Shown: positions 46,781-58,326, numbered from the stretch's first letter. The stretch is 64,000 nucleotides of DNA from Saxidomus purpurata (GCA_022818135.1 JAFMSR010000018.1:24664498-24728497); one strand, 5' to 3'. Numbers and translations are program-made. Notes: a model not told the origin generated them from the letters alone.

Positions 46781-46906
46781 AGTGGGAAATGTGCATTCGG
46801 ATTCTCTACAAATACAGTCTGGGGTGCCACCAGGGCTCAGTATTATTATTTTTGATATACATCAATGATATAACATTAAGTTGTCAAGATCTAAATATAG
46901 ATCTGT

Positions 46907-47111
46907 ATGCCAGATGACTCAACGTTGTATGAGACTGATTTCCAGATATTAGAAATTCAAACTAAACTGCAAATGAACTTTGATTTAATCAATAAATGGT
47001 GCATAATGAACAACATGTCTTTACATCCCTTAAAAACAAAATGCATGGTCATTGGTTCAAATTATAAACTAAAACACGCAGATAACCTTCATTTAACAAT
47101 CAATGATTGCA
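46907..47111 (+). pseudogene. LINE-A reverse transcriptase, catalytic loop and thumb
   Basis: It begins MPDDSTLYE where the family has YADDSTLY, so the Ala of the ADD box is Pro. It continues LQMNFDLINKWCIMNNMSLHPLKTKCMVIGSN, a strong match to the kWC-x-N-x-M-x-lhp-KTKcM block of CR1/L2-like elements. It is cut at 47113 by a foldback element. Joining 47113 to 47525 keeps the frame into YNSKILGVYVDNV. Confidence 0.82.
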
Positions 47112-47113
47112 TA

Positions 47114-47522
47114 TTCTAACACAAGCTGCTGCTTTTCCTATATAAACATATAGGGAAAAGCCTGTATTTTATTTTACGATAAAATACAGCACGTTTTTCC
47201 AAGGACGACCTGCCGTAAATGACGTAATGACGTGACGTATGTAAACAAGCGCGTTCAATCGTATCTCGCGTTTTAAGGTTACACTGATGAACTACTACGC
47301 GGTAAATAAAGTTCGAGATTGTTTTCAAGAAAATAACGTGTTAGAATCGAAATAATAAATTGTTCCCTATATTTTATCGTTGAATAAAATACAGTCAGTC
47401 ATTTGGATGCGAAAAATTAAATCACTCGTGCTACGCACTCGTGATTTAGTTACTACGTATCCGAATTCCTGACTATATTTTATTCAACGATAAAATACAG
47501 AGAGGCATTTATTATTTCTTAA
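47114..47522. mobile_element. composite foldback element M1, copy 1
   Basis: An inverted module TTCTAACAC (47114) to GTGTTAGAA (about 47337-47345), a linker cgaaataataaat, then a foldback of about 135 bp (47366-47500). Its arms are TTTTATCGTTGAATAAAA and TTTTATTCAACGATAAAA and its apex is GTGCTACGCAC. It contains TGACGTAA/TGACGTGA half-sites at about 47220-47237. The flanking TA (47112-47113 and 47523-47524) and a restored LINE frame give a TA target duplication. Confidence 0.85.
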
Positions 47523-47753
47523 TAAGAAAACGTTACAACTCAAAAATATTAGGTGTGTATGTAGACAATGTTCATAACCATATTGATTATGTTTGCAAAA
47601 AAAATAAACTCCAAAATCGCATTATTAAAAAACATTATGTATTATATATCAGATGAGATGAAGTTAATGTTTTATAACGGTTACCATTCTTCCAATATTC
47701 GACTATTGTTGTACCATTTAGGGAAAAGGCAATACAAATATGTACAAAAAATA

Positions 47754-48165
47754 ATTCTAACACAAGCGGCTGCTTTTCCTATATAAACATATAGGGAGAA
47801 GCCTGTATTTTATTTTACGATAAAGTACAGCACGTTTTTCCAAGGACGACGTGCCTCAAATGACGTAATGACGTGACGTATGTAAACAAGCACGTCCAAT
47901 CATATCTCGCGTTTTAAGGTTACGCTGATGTACTACTACGCGTTAAATAAAGTTCGGGATAGTTTTCAAAGAAAATAACGTGTTAGAATCGAAATAATAA
48001 ATTGTTCCCTGTATTTTATCGTTGAATAAAATACAGTCAGTCATTTGAATGCGAAAAATTAAATGACTCGTGCTACGCACTCGTGATTAATTACTACGCA
48101 TTCAAATTCCTGACTATATTTTATTTAACGATAAAATACAGGGAGGCATTTATTATTTCTTAATT
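47754..48165. mobile_element. composite foldback element M1, copy 2
   Basis: About 93-95% like copy 1 by eye over its whole length, with the same orientation and parts (foldback 48007-48143). A TA precedes it at 47752-47753. The right side abuts M2 without host DNA between. Confidence 0.82.
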
Positions 48166-48546
48166 CTAACATGACTCACGATTTTGTCTCTATATACAAA
48201 GAGTAGAAAAATTATGTTATATTAAACCATAAACAACGCGGGAACCGATATGCTGTAAACATGACGTCATATTTCGCCACATGACGTTAAATGAGCGTTC
48301 GCGTATAAATTAACGCTTTGCATTTATTCACCTTTTGTAATATCTGGTGATGTAATCGAAATTTTTATTTAAATTTTTAGAATTTTTTTTCCTTTTTAGC
48401 GTTGTTATCGTCTAATAAACAATAATTTGTCGTACTGATGCGCAGTTATAAACCACTCAGGCCTTTCGGCCTTCGTGGCTAATTACTGCGTATCAGTACT
48501 CCAAATCATTGTTTATTAAACGACTAACACCGCTGGAACGGATGTT
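48166..48546. mobile_element. composite foldback element M2
   Basis: It starts TTCTAACATGACTC, carries CRE-like TGACGTCA (48262-48269) and another TGACGTTA, and has a foldback at about 48399-48533 with arms CGTCTAATAAACAAT and ATTGTTTATTAAACG and apex GGCCTTTCGGCC. It ends near TTATTTCATAAA before LINE-A resumes. The sequence is unlike M1 except at the edge, but the plan is the same. Confidence 0.72.
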
Positions 48547-48705
48547 ATTTCATAAATAAATTGCAAAAACGCATAGCAAAGCATATTTTAAATCGACCTG
48601 TTAAATCCCATTCTTCAGATTTAGTAAAGGAATTGTGTTGGTTGTCTTTTTCGGACATATGCAAATACCATATGCGCTTCTGGTTTATAAGATATTTAAC
48701 AATAT

Positions 48706-49170
48706 GGCTCCAGTGGATACTAACTTTTTGCCGATTAATTGCACAGATATTTGTACTGGTGCAAATACTACGTTTGTTTCATATGACGGCAAAAATCGAA
48801 CTTTGATAGATTTTATTTGTTTACCCATTGAGCTTACTGAGGATGTCGTGCGCTGTGAAATACTTGATGACAATTGTTTGAATGTGTCCACCCATAGACC
48901 AGTTCTATGCACCATAAATGTTCAGTTTCTCGGAAATGGTCAAGAAGATTTTACTAGAGGCGGTGATTTGATAAACTGGGCGAAATGCACACCTGAACAA
49001 ATTGATTTGTATAATAACACTTTGTTATCAAATAGTGATCTTTTACAAGAAATTACATGTAATGATTTTGATCTCGACCCAGCATCTATTGATCGTGACC
49101 ATGAAATAGTAGTACGCTGTCTTGTGGACCAAATGCGACTTTACCAAAGCGACGCCCCGTTTCTTACTTG
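48706..49170 (+). pseudogene. LINE-B endonuclease C-terminal part and linker
   Basis: TFVSYDGKNRTLIDFICLP and LNVSTHRPVLCTI match the end of APE-type LINE endonucleases, where S-x-HRPV carries the catalytic His (usually SDHRPV; here STHRPV). The N-terminal two-thirds of the domain are missing because of 5' truncation. The frame ends TGA at 49169-49171, overlapping the next segment by a one-base shift. The first 24 codons of the open frame upstream belong to LINE-A. Confidence 0.78.
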
Positions 49171-50085
49171 AAACCATATTGGAACGACCCACTTAAGCAC
49201 TGTCATAGTGAAATGTCAAAACTCCGAGAAGAGTGGTGTAGACAAGGACGGCCGCGTGGTCACGAGTGGTCGGCTTACACCGAATATAAGAACGCCAAAC
49301 GTGAATTTCGGCGCACTCATCGACGTCGTGTTGCGGAGCACATGGCTGAGGAAAACGCGGAAGTTGATCGCACTGCAGAGGTTGACCCCGTGACCTTCTG
49401 GAAAAATACGAATAGGCGCCGAAAACCTAGTAGATCTTCTGCCAATTCCGGTATTAAATTCAACGGTACGTTGGTCAGAGACAAAGTAAGAATAACACAT
49501 GGTTGGCATGGCTACTTCAAAGAGATGTATGCGAATATAGATGATAATGACTATGACAATGTCTTTAAGACAGAGATATCGCAACGCCTACATGATACGT
49601 TACCTAATTTAGTTCCCGACCAGTCTGCGGTTGTAACGCCTGAACTAATTAGTGAAATCATAGGCTCGTTTCCTAAAGGTAAAGCTGCGGGGCATGATAA
49701 CGTTACTTATGAACATTATAAGTACGCTAAAAGTGTTGTTTCCCCTGCATTGGCAAATATTTACACTAGAATGTTACGCTCAACGCATGTACCAGACAGT
49801 CTCAAGCGTGGTGTGATTATTACTCTTCATAAAGGAGGTAATAAAAGAAAAGACGATCCGGACAATCACCGGGCTATTACCCTAGTTCCAGTAGGTCTTA
49901 AAACATATGAATCTGTTCTTATTGCACGATCAAAAGATGATATTCTCTCTACCATCAATATTCAACAAGGTGGATTTCAGGACGGTCTCTCGTGCTTAAT
50001 GACGTCATTCATTTTAAGAGAAAGTATATTTTACGCTAGAGAGTTATGGCTCAAAATTATATGTGTCATTTTTAGACGGGCGTAA
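49168..50085 (+). pseudogene. LINE-B linker and reverse transcriptase, N-terminal part
   Basis: It begins KPYWNDPL, the standard start of the segment after the endonuclease. There is a basic helical linker (AKREFRRTHRRRVAEH), then RT blocks KGKAAGHDNVTYEH, LKRGVIITLHKGGNK, DNHRAITLVPVGLKTYE and QQGGFQDGLSC. The frame breaks near 50060 in tatatgtg by one extra base. Continuing in the next frame gives LYVSFLDGRKAFD without loss. Confidence 0.85.
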
Positions 50086-51595
50086 AGCTTTTGATACTGT
50101 CTGGCATGATGGTTTATTTCATAAATTACTATTTGATACAAATATTGACACTACAACTTTCTTAGCGTTCCGTGCTATGTATCAAAATATGACCAGTTGT
50201 GTTCGATATAAAGGCGTTTATTCTGATTGGTTCCCCGTACTTCGTGGCACAAGGCAGGGAGGAAAAAGTTCCCCGATCCTATATTTACTGTATATAAATG
50301 AATTGATAAATTTACTAGAAAACAGCAACTGTGGCATAAGTGTGTACAATAACAACATAAGTGCTCCAACAGTAGCAGATGATATGACCTTGGTGTCTCT
50401 TTCAATTTCGGGTCTTAACACTATGCTGGATATTTGCCACAGATATTCCAAGAAATGGAGGTATGAGTACATTGCGTCTAAATGTGGAATTATTTCTTTC
50501 AATGAGCACTTTAAAATAGACAATAACAGGGCTTTCAAACTTGGTAATGAAGTGATTAACGAAGTAACCAATTATGTTCATCTTGGCATTAAATCAGACT
50601 CATTTCTCTCGACGAAAGATATCGTTGAGGACTCTTGCAATAAACTACGTGGGACATATCTTAGCATTGTGAACAGTGGAATCAGTCCCATTTGCTTAAA
50701 CTTAATCTCTTCTATGGTGATCTATAGTTCCATCGTCATACCGAAGTCTTTGTACGGATGCGAACTTTGGTCCACTCTCACTGGTTCCGACATTCAACGC
50801 CTAGAACAATCCCATAGATTTTGCCTTAAGAATATTCAATCATTCCATCCATGTACCTCAACTGATCTCACTCTATTGTCGATTGGTGCAAATTCTATTG
50901 AGACAATAATTGACCATAAAAAACTACAATTCTTAGGTCAGCTTTGTAGACTGCCGAATAAATACCTCGCAAAAGGATTTTTCAATAAAAGACTTTTCCA
51001 CTTTTTAAATGGCGACAAACAGTCACACGGATTTTTACCGGACATTTATCGCATATTGCAAAAATATGAGTTGAAGTATATTTTAGACAGTTATGCCGCT
51101 GACGACATTTTTCCATCAAAATATGCTTGGAAGGATTTACTTAGAAAATGTGTATTGTCTCGGGAGCGAACACTAATATTAAATAGACTAACTGAGCAAT
51201 ATAGTTTCTTGAATACCATGTTCTCCAAGAATTCAAAGTCTTGTCTACTTTGGAATGTTGCAAGGCAAAATCATAAACTTATATACATGTGTAGGCAACT
51301 TATGAAAATAGTTTCACGTCAAGTGTCTAGAAAATACACTACGGAATGCTCCAACTGCAAAAGAGTATGTGAAAACATTGTTGAACACCTAGTGTGCTTT
51401 TGCCCAAATAAGGATTCTGAGAGAGCTAAATTGTGGGATTGTTTAATTGATAAGTGGGGATATGAAGGTTATCAATCTTTTATTGATATGTCGCCCTCGG
51501 ATCAATGTGATAAACTTATACAAGTATCCGTGTTGTGCTCAATGAACGGGTTTATCAACCATGCATTTGCCTATAGACTATGCTTACTTGTTTAA
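50063..51595 (+). pseudogene. LINE-B reverse transcriptase, C-terminal part and zinc-knuckle-like tail
   Basis: 510 codons. FLDGRKAFDTVWHDGLFHKL holds the first catalytic Asp and GTRQGGKSSPILYLLYIN the RQGG-SP motif. APTVADDMTLVS is the catalytic loop, with Val where most LINEs have Tyr or Phe, and both Asp kept. The thumb and C-terminal domain continue without stops. The tail has CSNCKRVCENIVEHLVCFC, a Cys/His cluster typical of LINE C-termini. The stop is TAA at 51593-51595. The length fits a full C-terminal half. Confidence 0.87.
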
Positions 51596-52324
51596 TGTAG
51601 CATCTGTACTAAAGCCAATAGACCGTCTGTTTATGTTACATAAATGCCAATATACATGGATGCTCTCCTTCAATTTGGCAATTTTTATTGTACTTGTGTG
51701 TTGTTGATGAATTGAAACACATTTTCTTTGTTCTAGTACTTTCGTTTCGAAACTAGACTTAAGATTATGTTCTGTTCTGTAATGAATTTTGATTCGGTTG
51801 TATAATGTAGAATATATGCTTTCGATTTAACTTTCGCTAATATATTCATTTATACTATCGACGTATTCATGAAACTCTTGTAATTTATATGTTCTATAAT
51901 ATTTGAAGTGTACCATCTTTATGCATGTTACTCAATTTACAAATGTTACCATATGTATTTGATTATATGTACTATAACCTGTTTGTAACATATGTTATGC
52001 TCATCAAAACTCCAAAGTGTCATTCTCCAGGTACACATATGGAACAGTACACCAACAAAATAAGAACAGCAAACACTGTTATCGTTTAAAAAAAAACAAA
52101 CAAACTGCTGGAGCAATACAAACTTAAGTCGGATGAATGAAATTTACTTATAGATAGCTTTAATTATGAGGTTTGTCGTAGTATATATGTGTTTTGTTAA
52201 TGCTGTTAATATAATTTCTAAAAGAAGGCCACATTGAAATATTAGATATATGAGTTTATGTGTGTCTAAAGTGACCCTTCTTTAAATAAAGATATATTAT
52301 TATATTATTATTATTATTATCAGA

Positions 52325-52560
52325 ATTGGTGGATTAAAAGATATATATATAATAGAGTTTTGCCAAAATGATTCATATAGTCTGCGTTCTACATCTCGCA
52401 AAGATCTTGTACTACAAACGAAACCTAGGACTAATTTATACAAAGACTCATTTTCCTATTATAGTTTTAAAGTGTGGAATGATATTCCAATGGAATTGAG
52501 TTATTAAAAATACAGTCTTTTAAACGAAATTACAAAAATTATCTTTATAACAAAATGTAG
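52325..52560 (+). pseudogene. LINE-A C-terminal block
   Basis: Continues LINE-A after the LINE-B insertion: NDSYSLRST, KPRTNLYKDSFSYYSFKVWNDIPMEL. This is the conserved last block of many LINE proteins (s-YnLR ... kdsFsY ... k-WN-lP). There is a stop after MELSY and one probable frame change at the left edge. Confidence 0.8.
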
Positions 52561-52914
52561 AAATTACTTACATATAAAACTTTGCACTGGTTATTTTAGT
52601 ATCTAAGTAATGACATTAGATTAATTATATAATTCATAATATTATTTGCATTTGAGTGTCTGTCGTAGAGAGAATGATGTTTATTATATAAACGTATCTT
52701 ATATTAGTGTAATTAATTAAGTGTGTATGATTTGTGGTGTATGTGTGGTTTAAATGTATGTATGTTATGTTTCCTTTTCTCTTTTCTTTTTTTGTTCTGA
52801 AGGCCATATGAAAATAAGTTATGTTTTGAATTACTATGATTCATATGAAAATAAGTTATGTTTTGTATTATTAAGATTCATAATGTACCTTTTATGTAAC
52901 CTTCGTAAAATAAA

Positions 52915-52916
<2 letters not shown>

Positions 52917-52968
<52 letters not shown>
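52917..52968 (+). repeat. (TTA)n tail of LINE-A
   Basis: About 17 TTA triplets directly after AAATAAAG. Confidence 0.9.
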
Positions 52969-52970
52969 TT

Positions 52971-53831
52971 ATGATTGACCCGCAGGAAGTATCATGTCAC
53001 GAGGGCGTAAGCAATACGTTCCGGCCCCGCTCAGTCGTGAATTAACGTCTATAATACAAATCTGACGTTTTTAATCAGTGTATTGTATTGTACAATGTGC
53101 AAAATCAAATACTAGAAAAACCATTCCTTGAAGTTTTTTTCGTTACGCGTAATCTTTTTCCTAGTGCTTATGACATTTTTACTTCCGATTAACTCGTATC
53201 TTGTTACACTCATAATTTACTATCTTTTCTAAGGGCCGTTACACTCATAATTAACTACCTTTTCTAACGCGTATGCATCCACTTAGTTCCAGCGAATGAA
53301 CAATTAAACACAAACTGCATGTTCTCTAGCGGGAACACTTTACACAAAGTAGTGCCATATTGTCTCTTTGCTTTCGTAATAGTCCAAGAGCCAAGTGCCT
53401 TTTTTTAATTCGGGGGGGGGGGAGGGGGGGGGGCTTACCAAAAAGGGAAAGTAGCAAAATTTCTACTTAAAAAAACCCATTTCTAACCAAAATTTCTGTC
53501 ACACCTCTTTGGAAATTCATGACGGCCGACAAGAATTTTAAACTTGCACAAAACGCGGCTCTGTCGAGTTTTTATCAGTTTTAGATGGCAAGTTTAATAA
53601 ATTTAATACGACATACATTCTATTTATAACATGGCAAAGAAATCATTGGATTGAAACATAAGACGAAAACGGCGTTGCTATAAGGAAAACTGGGTCGAAT
53701 GTGTTATGCATTTTCTAAGTAAACATTTGCCCAAGAAGTAGAACCATTTAATTAAAAGAAAATACGTATTGGCCTCTTAAAGTTGTTTACATATTAAGTC
53801 CAACACATTTACCTTATTTTATAAACAGTGT
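52971..53831. other. no gene; long G run
   Basis: A G-rich run interrupted by one A (53412-53433) is the only conspicuous feature. A tandem pair of gttacactcataatt lies at 53204 and 53236. Confidence 0.5.
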
Positions 53832-54259
53832 TTAAAGTGACATTATGCGCATCTTACTGCACATAGTGTATTTTTGGTGACAGTTTTATAAAAGCAATTT
53901 TTGGTTGTTGTGCATTTAAATGTGTTAAATAAATTATTATGCCGCATTAGTATTTGAAGTTGGTGCTTTAGATATAAAAAAATCGGACTGATAAAATGAT
54001 AGTTGATTGTGTCGTTGTTGATGTTGGTAGAGATTTCGACAGTGGAAGGGAAGCAACTCCTGCATGCAGTTGTTCTTTTCTTAAATTGACTCTCCCAGTC
54101 AAATAAGAAAATCAATATTTGGAAAGTTATTTTTTCATACTGGTAGCGGGAAGAGTTTGGTGTATTGGGTTAAAAGCTATTATTTCCTCTACACTTTTGT
54201 ACACACACCATTTTCAGCTGGATTTTTACTTGAAAAAAATGCGCATAATGTCACTTTAA
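53832..54259. mobile_element. 428-bp inverted-repeat element (MITE)
   Basis: The left end TTAAAGTGACATTATGCGC (53832) and right end GCGCATAATGTCACTTTAA (54259) are perfect inverse copies over 21 bp. The interior has no transposase. A diverged, inverted copy is at 35596-35877 and an isolated right end is at 61608-61628. The 90-residue minus-strand frame across it is incidental. Confidence 0.9.
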
Positions 54260-57050
54260 GCTATGATGTTCATTACCAGTTCCTTATTTATGCCATGACG
54301 TCACTATGCATACTCAATATACCGATATACTTATTACCGTGAATGATCTTTAAAAACAAAACGTAGTTTCCTTTTTAATTTGCTGTGCTTCAAATAATTT
54401 CATATGTCAAAACCATCTGAAAAATAAAAATTCATTTTTGACAAGCAAGAATAATATTTGCATTTTTTTTTAGATTGAATGATAATCTGATGGCAGTTGG
54501 TCTAGAAATGACCTCAATATCAAACTTTTAACAAAAACACCATTATAAATTTTATATCAAAATGTTGAGAAAAAGACAAGCTGTCAGACAAGAGAAAATT
54601 TGTTGTGGTAGAAACAAAATTGAAGAAGTTTCAAACAGTTTTCTTTTCAAATTCACGGTAATAAGTATATTCGGAAAAATAAAGATGACTGTCAACATGC
54701 ATTTAATAAAACTTGTTTTTAACGCTTTATACATAGTTTAGGTTTATGATTTGAATTTTTTCATGAGGATAAATGGTGAAACTTTATTTTAAAAGCAGAT
54801 TATGTTTAATGTATTTTGAGTATAAAACTGTGCACCTTCATTAACCAGTTAGACTCCCGGTAATTGGTATGACCTGTATACATGTGTGTAAAGTTTGCGG
54901 AGCGCTCAATACACAGGAATTTGAATTTTATTCGACAACATTGCGAATGCATTTTTAACGCTTGTATCTTGGTGAGTTTTTTTTCGCTATGTATGGGAGC
55001 ACATGAAATGCTTTGGAAGCCATCGAGACTGGAATCTTTGCTGACATTTGCTGTTTTAATTATTTTGGAAAATGATTAAAAATAGAACAGGATTCTCTTA
55101 GGAATTTTAGTAAAGAATGTCGGTTATTTTCTTGTGCCGATTCTGTTTAATGACTGTAATTTGTCTATGGATGCAATATTCTTAAACTACTAGATCTACT
55201 GTCATTTTATTTCTGGACAAGGTATATCGCGACTAGAGAGTAGACTATAGTATCTAACCACAGTACCAGAAACTCCTCGGAACATCACCTCACTGACGAT
55301 GCTAAGCCCCTCACCGTCTATTCTGTCATAATCGTTGATAGAAATGTCATTTGACGCCAAGTTTGTTTTGATTTTTAACAGCCGGCAGTGATATAAGTAA
55401 TTAGGTTCATTAGCAAATTTATTACACTGGTGTACTACTGACCCGTTGAATACATAAAATAAACAACTGGTTTATTACACTGCTGCGCCATTGGTCATGT
55501 TATAATTCTTTCTTTTCAATACCATTTGCTGTGATTTTATAATATTGCTTATTGTCTGATTACAATTCCCAAGAGTAAAACAATTTAAGGTTATTAATTT
55601 ATTTGACCCTTTACTAGCGGATGTGCATGTGCAATCAATTTTGATATTAAAAAAGTTGATATCAATGTAGAAGATCATAGTAAAGTTGATGGTCATGATA
55701 AAACTAAACATGCCTTGGAAGCTGGTTTGAAATACAATTTTAAAGGTAATTTCGACATGTTGAAATGTCTAATGAGCTGGATGATAATAATCATTATAAA
55801 TCAATCTTATAATGAACTCGTTGTAAACAAATGAACTGAAAAGGTTACAAATATTATCATTAACGCGGCTTATCATATATGCAAACTACAGCGGTCAGAG
55901 GCCATTGCAAGATGCCAAGCAATTTGTCTGAAGTTTCAAGGCTTTAATGGTTACCGATAAAGTGAATTTAAGAAAGCTTAACCAGAAAGCTTCATCATGA
56001 CCTCTAACCCAAACATACATAATTGTCATTCAATTGTCATAGTCTTTTGACCTTAATATTATTATGTTTGGTCTAGGTTTGGTCATAAATAGGGATGGTA
56101 TTGCCAGAACTCGTATTGCGATATATTGCAAATATGTGGCACTGTATCCCTATTGCAATATATTGAAAGTGAGTAACTCATACAAAAAATACTTTGAAGT
56201 ATTCAAACGTGGATATATCATGGTTATAAAGTAATTAAATCATTCCTTGGACAAAGCCATTCATGTTTATTTGCTTACTCTTTTTAGATAGAGCAATTTA
56301 CCGCTTACCGTCTGTCATAGTCGTCACATTGAATACTTAAGTGGCTAAAGGAACAATAGGTTACAGTAAAAACTCTTTGATGTCATTCATTCCGTAAGCT
56401 CTTGCGTGGCTATTTTTTCTCTTACGTGGCTAAAATAACAATAGAGAGAACTATAGTGTAGCCACATAAATACTCATATATGGGGACGGTCTGTGCGTCC
56501 GGCCTTACATTTCTTCGTGTCCGAGCTGTAACTTTGTCATTCATGGAAGGATTTTGAAATAACTTGGCACAAATGTCACATCAAGACTATGTGTAGCGTT
56601 AGACAATATAACATTGACAATATAACACCGAACTTAAGCGACGATTTGAGCATCCGATCAGTACACATGACTCAACTCATACAGTAGTCATTTCACCTCT
56701 TGATTAACTTTGTGTGCACCTTGGTTCGGCCGCACGAAAACCCCAAATCTACACATCGTGTGTATACATGACCATGAAATATATAAATATGCAGCTCTTT
56801 CCTTCTTTTACGCTTTTTTATTTTACCTAAAATGAACATTTCTGAAATATATCAGAAATTTATTACTAAGATGTTTGAAAACAGTTTGAAAATCTGAAGT
56901 TGTACTATTACCCTTCAAAATGGTCACATTGGTTTATAATTAAGAATGATGCTCAAAAACACAGTGGATGCTTTAAAAAAGTATAATAAATTTAGTTCTG
57001 TTATTGCCAAATACAAATTAAGAAAAACATAACCGAAATGGTGGATTTTT
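54260..57050. other. no gene recognised
   Basis: AT-rich, no tandem units, termini or convincing frames found in 2.8 kb. Short frames of 60-78 residues lack similarity to known families. Confidence 0.4.
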
Positions 57051-57270
57051 AGCTCGACTACTCGAAGAATAAGGAGGCTATTGCACTCGCCTCGAATAAA
57101 AACTCAAAATATATCTTTACCATCAACATCTACACCCGGAGAAACAACCCCCATAACTCTGTTTTGATTTTTGACAGATTTAGCCCCTTAGAATTATAAT
57201 TTTTGGCTAAAGATTTTTATAAGGTCGAAACATATTGAATACCTTACAGAGTGTTGTGGCATGTTATCAT
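57051..57270 (+). mobile_element. HL5 5' end, truncated
   Basis: AGCTCGACTACTC-GAA-GAATAAGGAGGCT (written here in parts) forms the HL5 hairpin at 57051-57079, directly after TTTTT. A unit and a half follow (aaactcaaaatatatc, accatcaacatctacaccc, ccataactctgttttg) that match the array at 59.9-60.4 kb rather than the core of the HL5 copy at 25.3-26.2 kb, so HL5 ends occur with at least two different cores. Confidence 0.7.
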
Positions 57271-58326
57271 GCGCAGTTGAGTATCTATCCAAACACGGAA
57301 CTGGAACGTAACTGATAAGGTTAAGCGTATGCATTAATCACCTTACTCGTGCACATCACGTTTTACTTTCCTGATATGACCCAGCAGGACTGTTAAAGTC
57401 GGTGTGCGCTTTAGTTATAACTATTGAAGAACTATATATATTTCCGAAAACAATTGTTCCCATAATTTGAAAAAAAAAATTGCTTTCAACATCGGCAATA
57501 GGAAGAACTGCGTTTCACGTATTTCGTACTTTTTTTAACTTCTGCATACTTTATATATTTTATTACGGGTGTTAGTAGTTCAATACATACTAATTCAAAA
57601 GTGTATAACAGTAACTGAAGGATAATGACATTCATGTGCTGGTGTGGTTCGAACTACGTAAAGTTGATTGCATCGAACCACAGCAGCGATAGGTTCCGTG
57701 AAATATTATGTATATTTTGTGAATAAGGAAATTTAACCCATTCAAACACAGACATGTACGACTGACCATAACGATTATAATTAACCTTAGTACATTGTAT
57801 TTTTCGAGGCTATATACATTTCACAGAAATGCGAAGTCGGCACCTCGGGTGGGAAGTTCCTTAGATAGCCCAGTGTTCGAATTCCGCAACAATAACTGTG
57901 CATGTTAGATGAAAGATGGAACGCAATATACATTACAAAGTTATATGTTTGAATTATAACATATTTTACATATACGCATATAAACTGAAAAGCATGTTGT
58001 AACCATAAAACAAACATATGTAAGAAAGTGAACAGTCGCAAACCACCAAGGTTTTGAATTAAGGCAGGTTTTCTCATGACCCGACTTATATACAAGAACG
58101 CTGAAAATAACATATATGATAAGGTGAAACACATCTTATTAAATGATTAAATTAGTTAGTACATATAGCACAGAATTGTATATTTTGCACATTGGGCGCT
58201 ATTGCAGACAGGTAACAGGCGCTTACCCGAGATATATCAGTCCATGGCTCGAATACATGTACCGCTGACAGGTTATGAAATATAACATGTATTTACATGT
58301 ATTCGCATTATTGGATTATTTTTTGT
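57271..58326. other. no gene recognised
   Basis: A B-box-like GTTCGAATTCC at about 57874-57884 has no convincing A box. Frames of 60-115 residues on the minus strand lack similarity. Confidence 0.4.

Larger units (their letters stand above)
48706..52318 (+). mobile_element. LINE-B, nearly intact 3.6 kb (APE-type by its EN remnant)
   Basis: Inserted in LINE-A between GGCTCCAG (48698-48705) and CAGAATTGG (52321). It has the end of an endonuclease domain, a complete reverse transcriptase and a C-terminal zinc-knuckle-like motif, spread over three frames by two single-base shifts. The 3' end is CCTTCTTTAAATAAAG followed by (ATT)n at about 52290-52318. It is 5'-truncated inside the endonuclease. 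Confidence 0.85.
46510..52970 (+). mobile_element. LINE-A, 5'-truncated, interrupted by three foldback elements and LINE-B
   Basis: Segments in order: reverse transcriptase 46523-46780; remainder of the RT and thumb 46800-47113; next block 47525-47753; LQKRIAKHIL block 48547-48705; C-terminal block 52325-52560; 3' end TAACCTTCGTAAAATAAAG and (TTA)n 52900-52968. Gaps are filled by insertions at 47114, 47754, 48166 and 48706. CR1/L2-like by motif text. Not intact in any segment. Confidence 0.8.

Noticed and set aside
49216..50571. Minus-strand frames of 76-122 residues inside LINE-B
   Set aside because: Antisense to the reverse transcriptase; no independent support.
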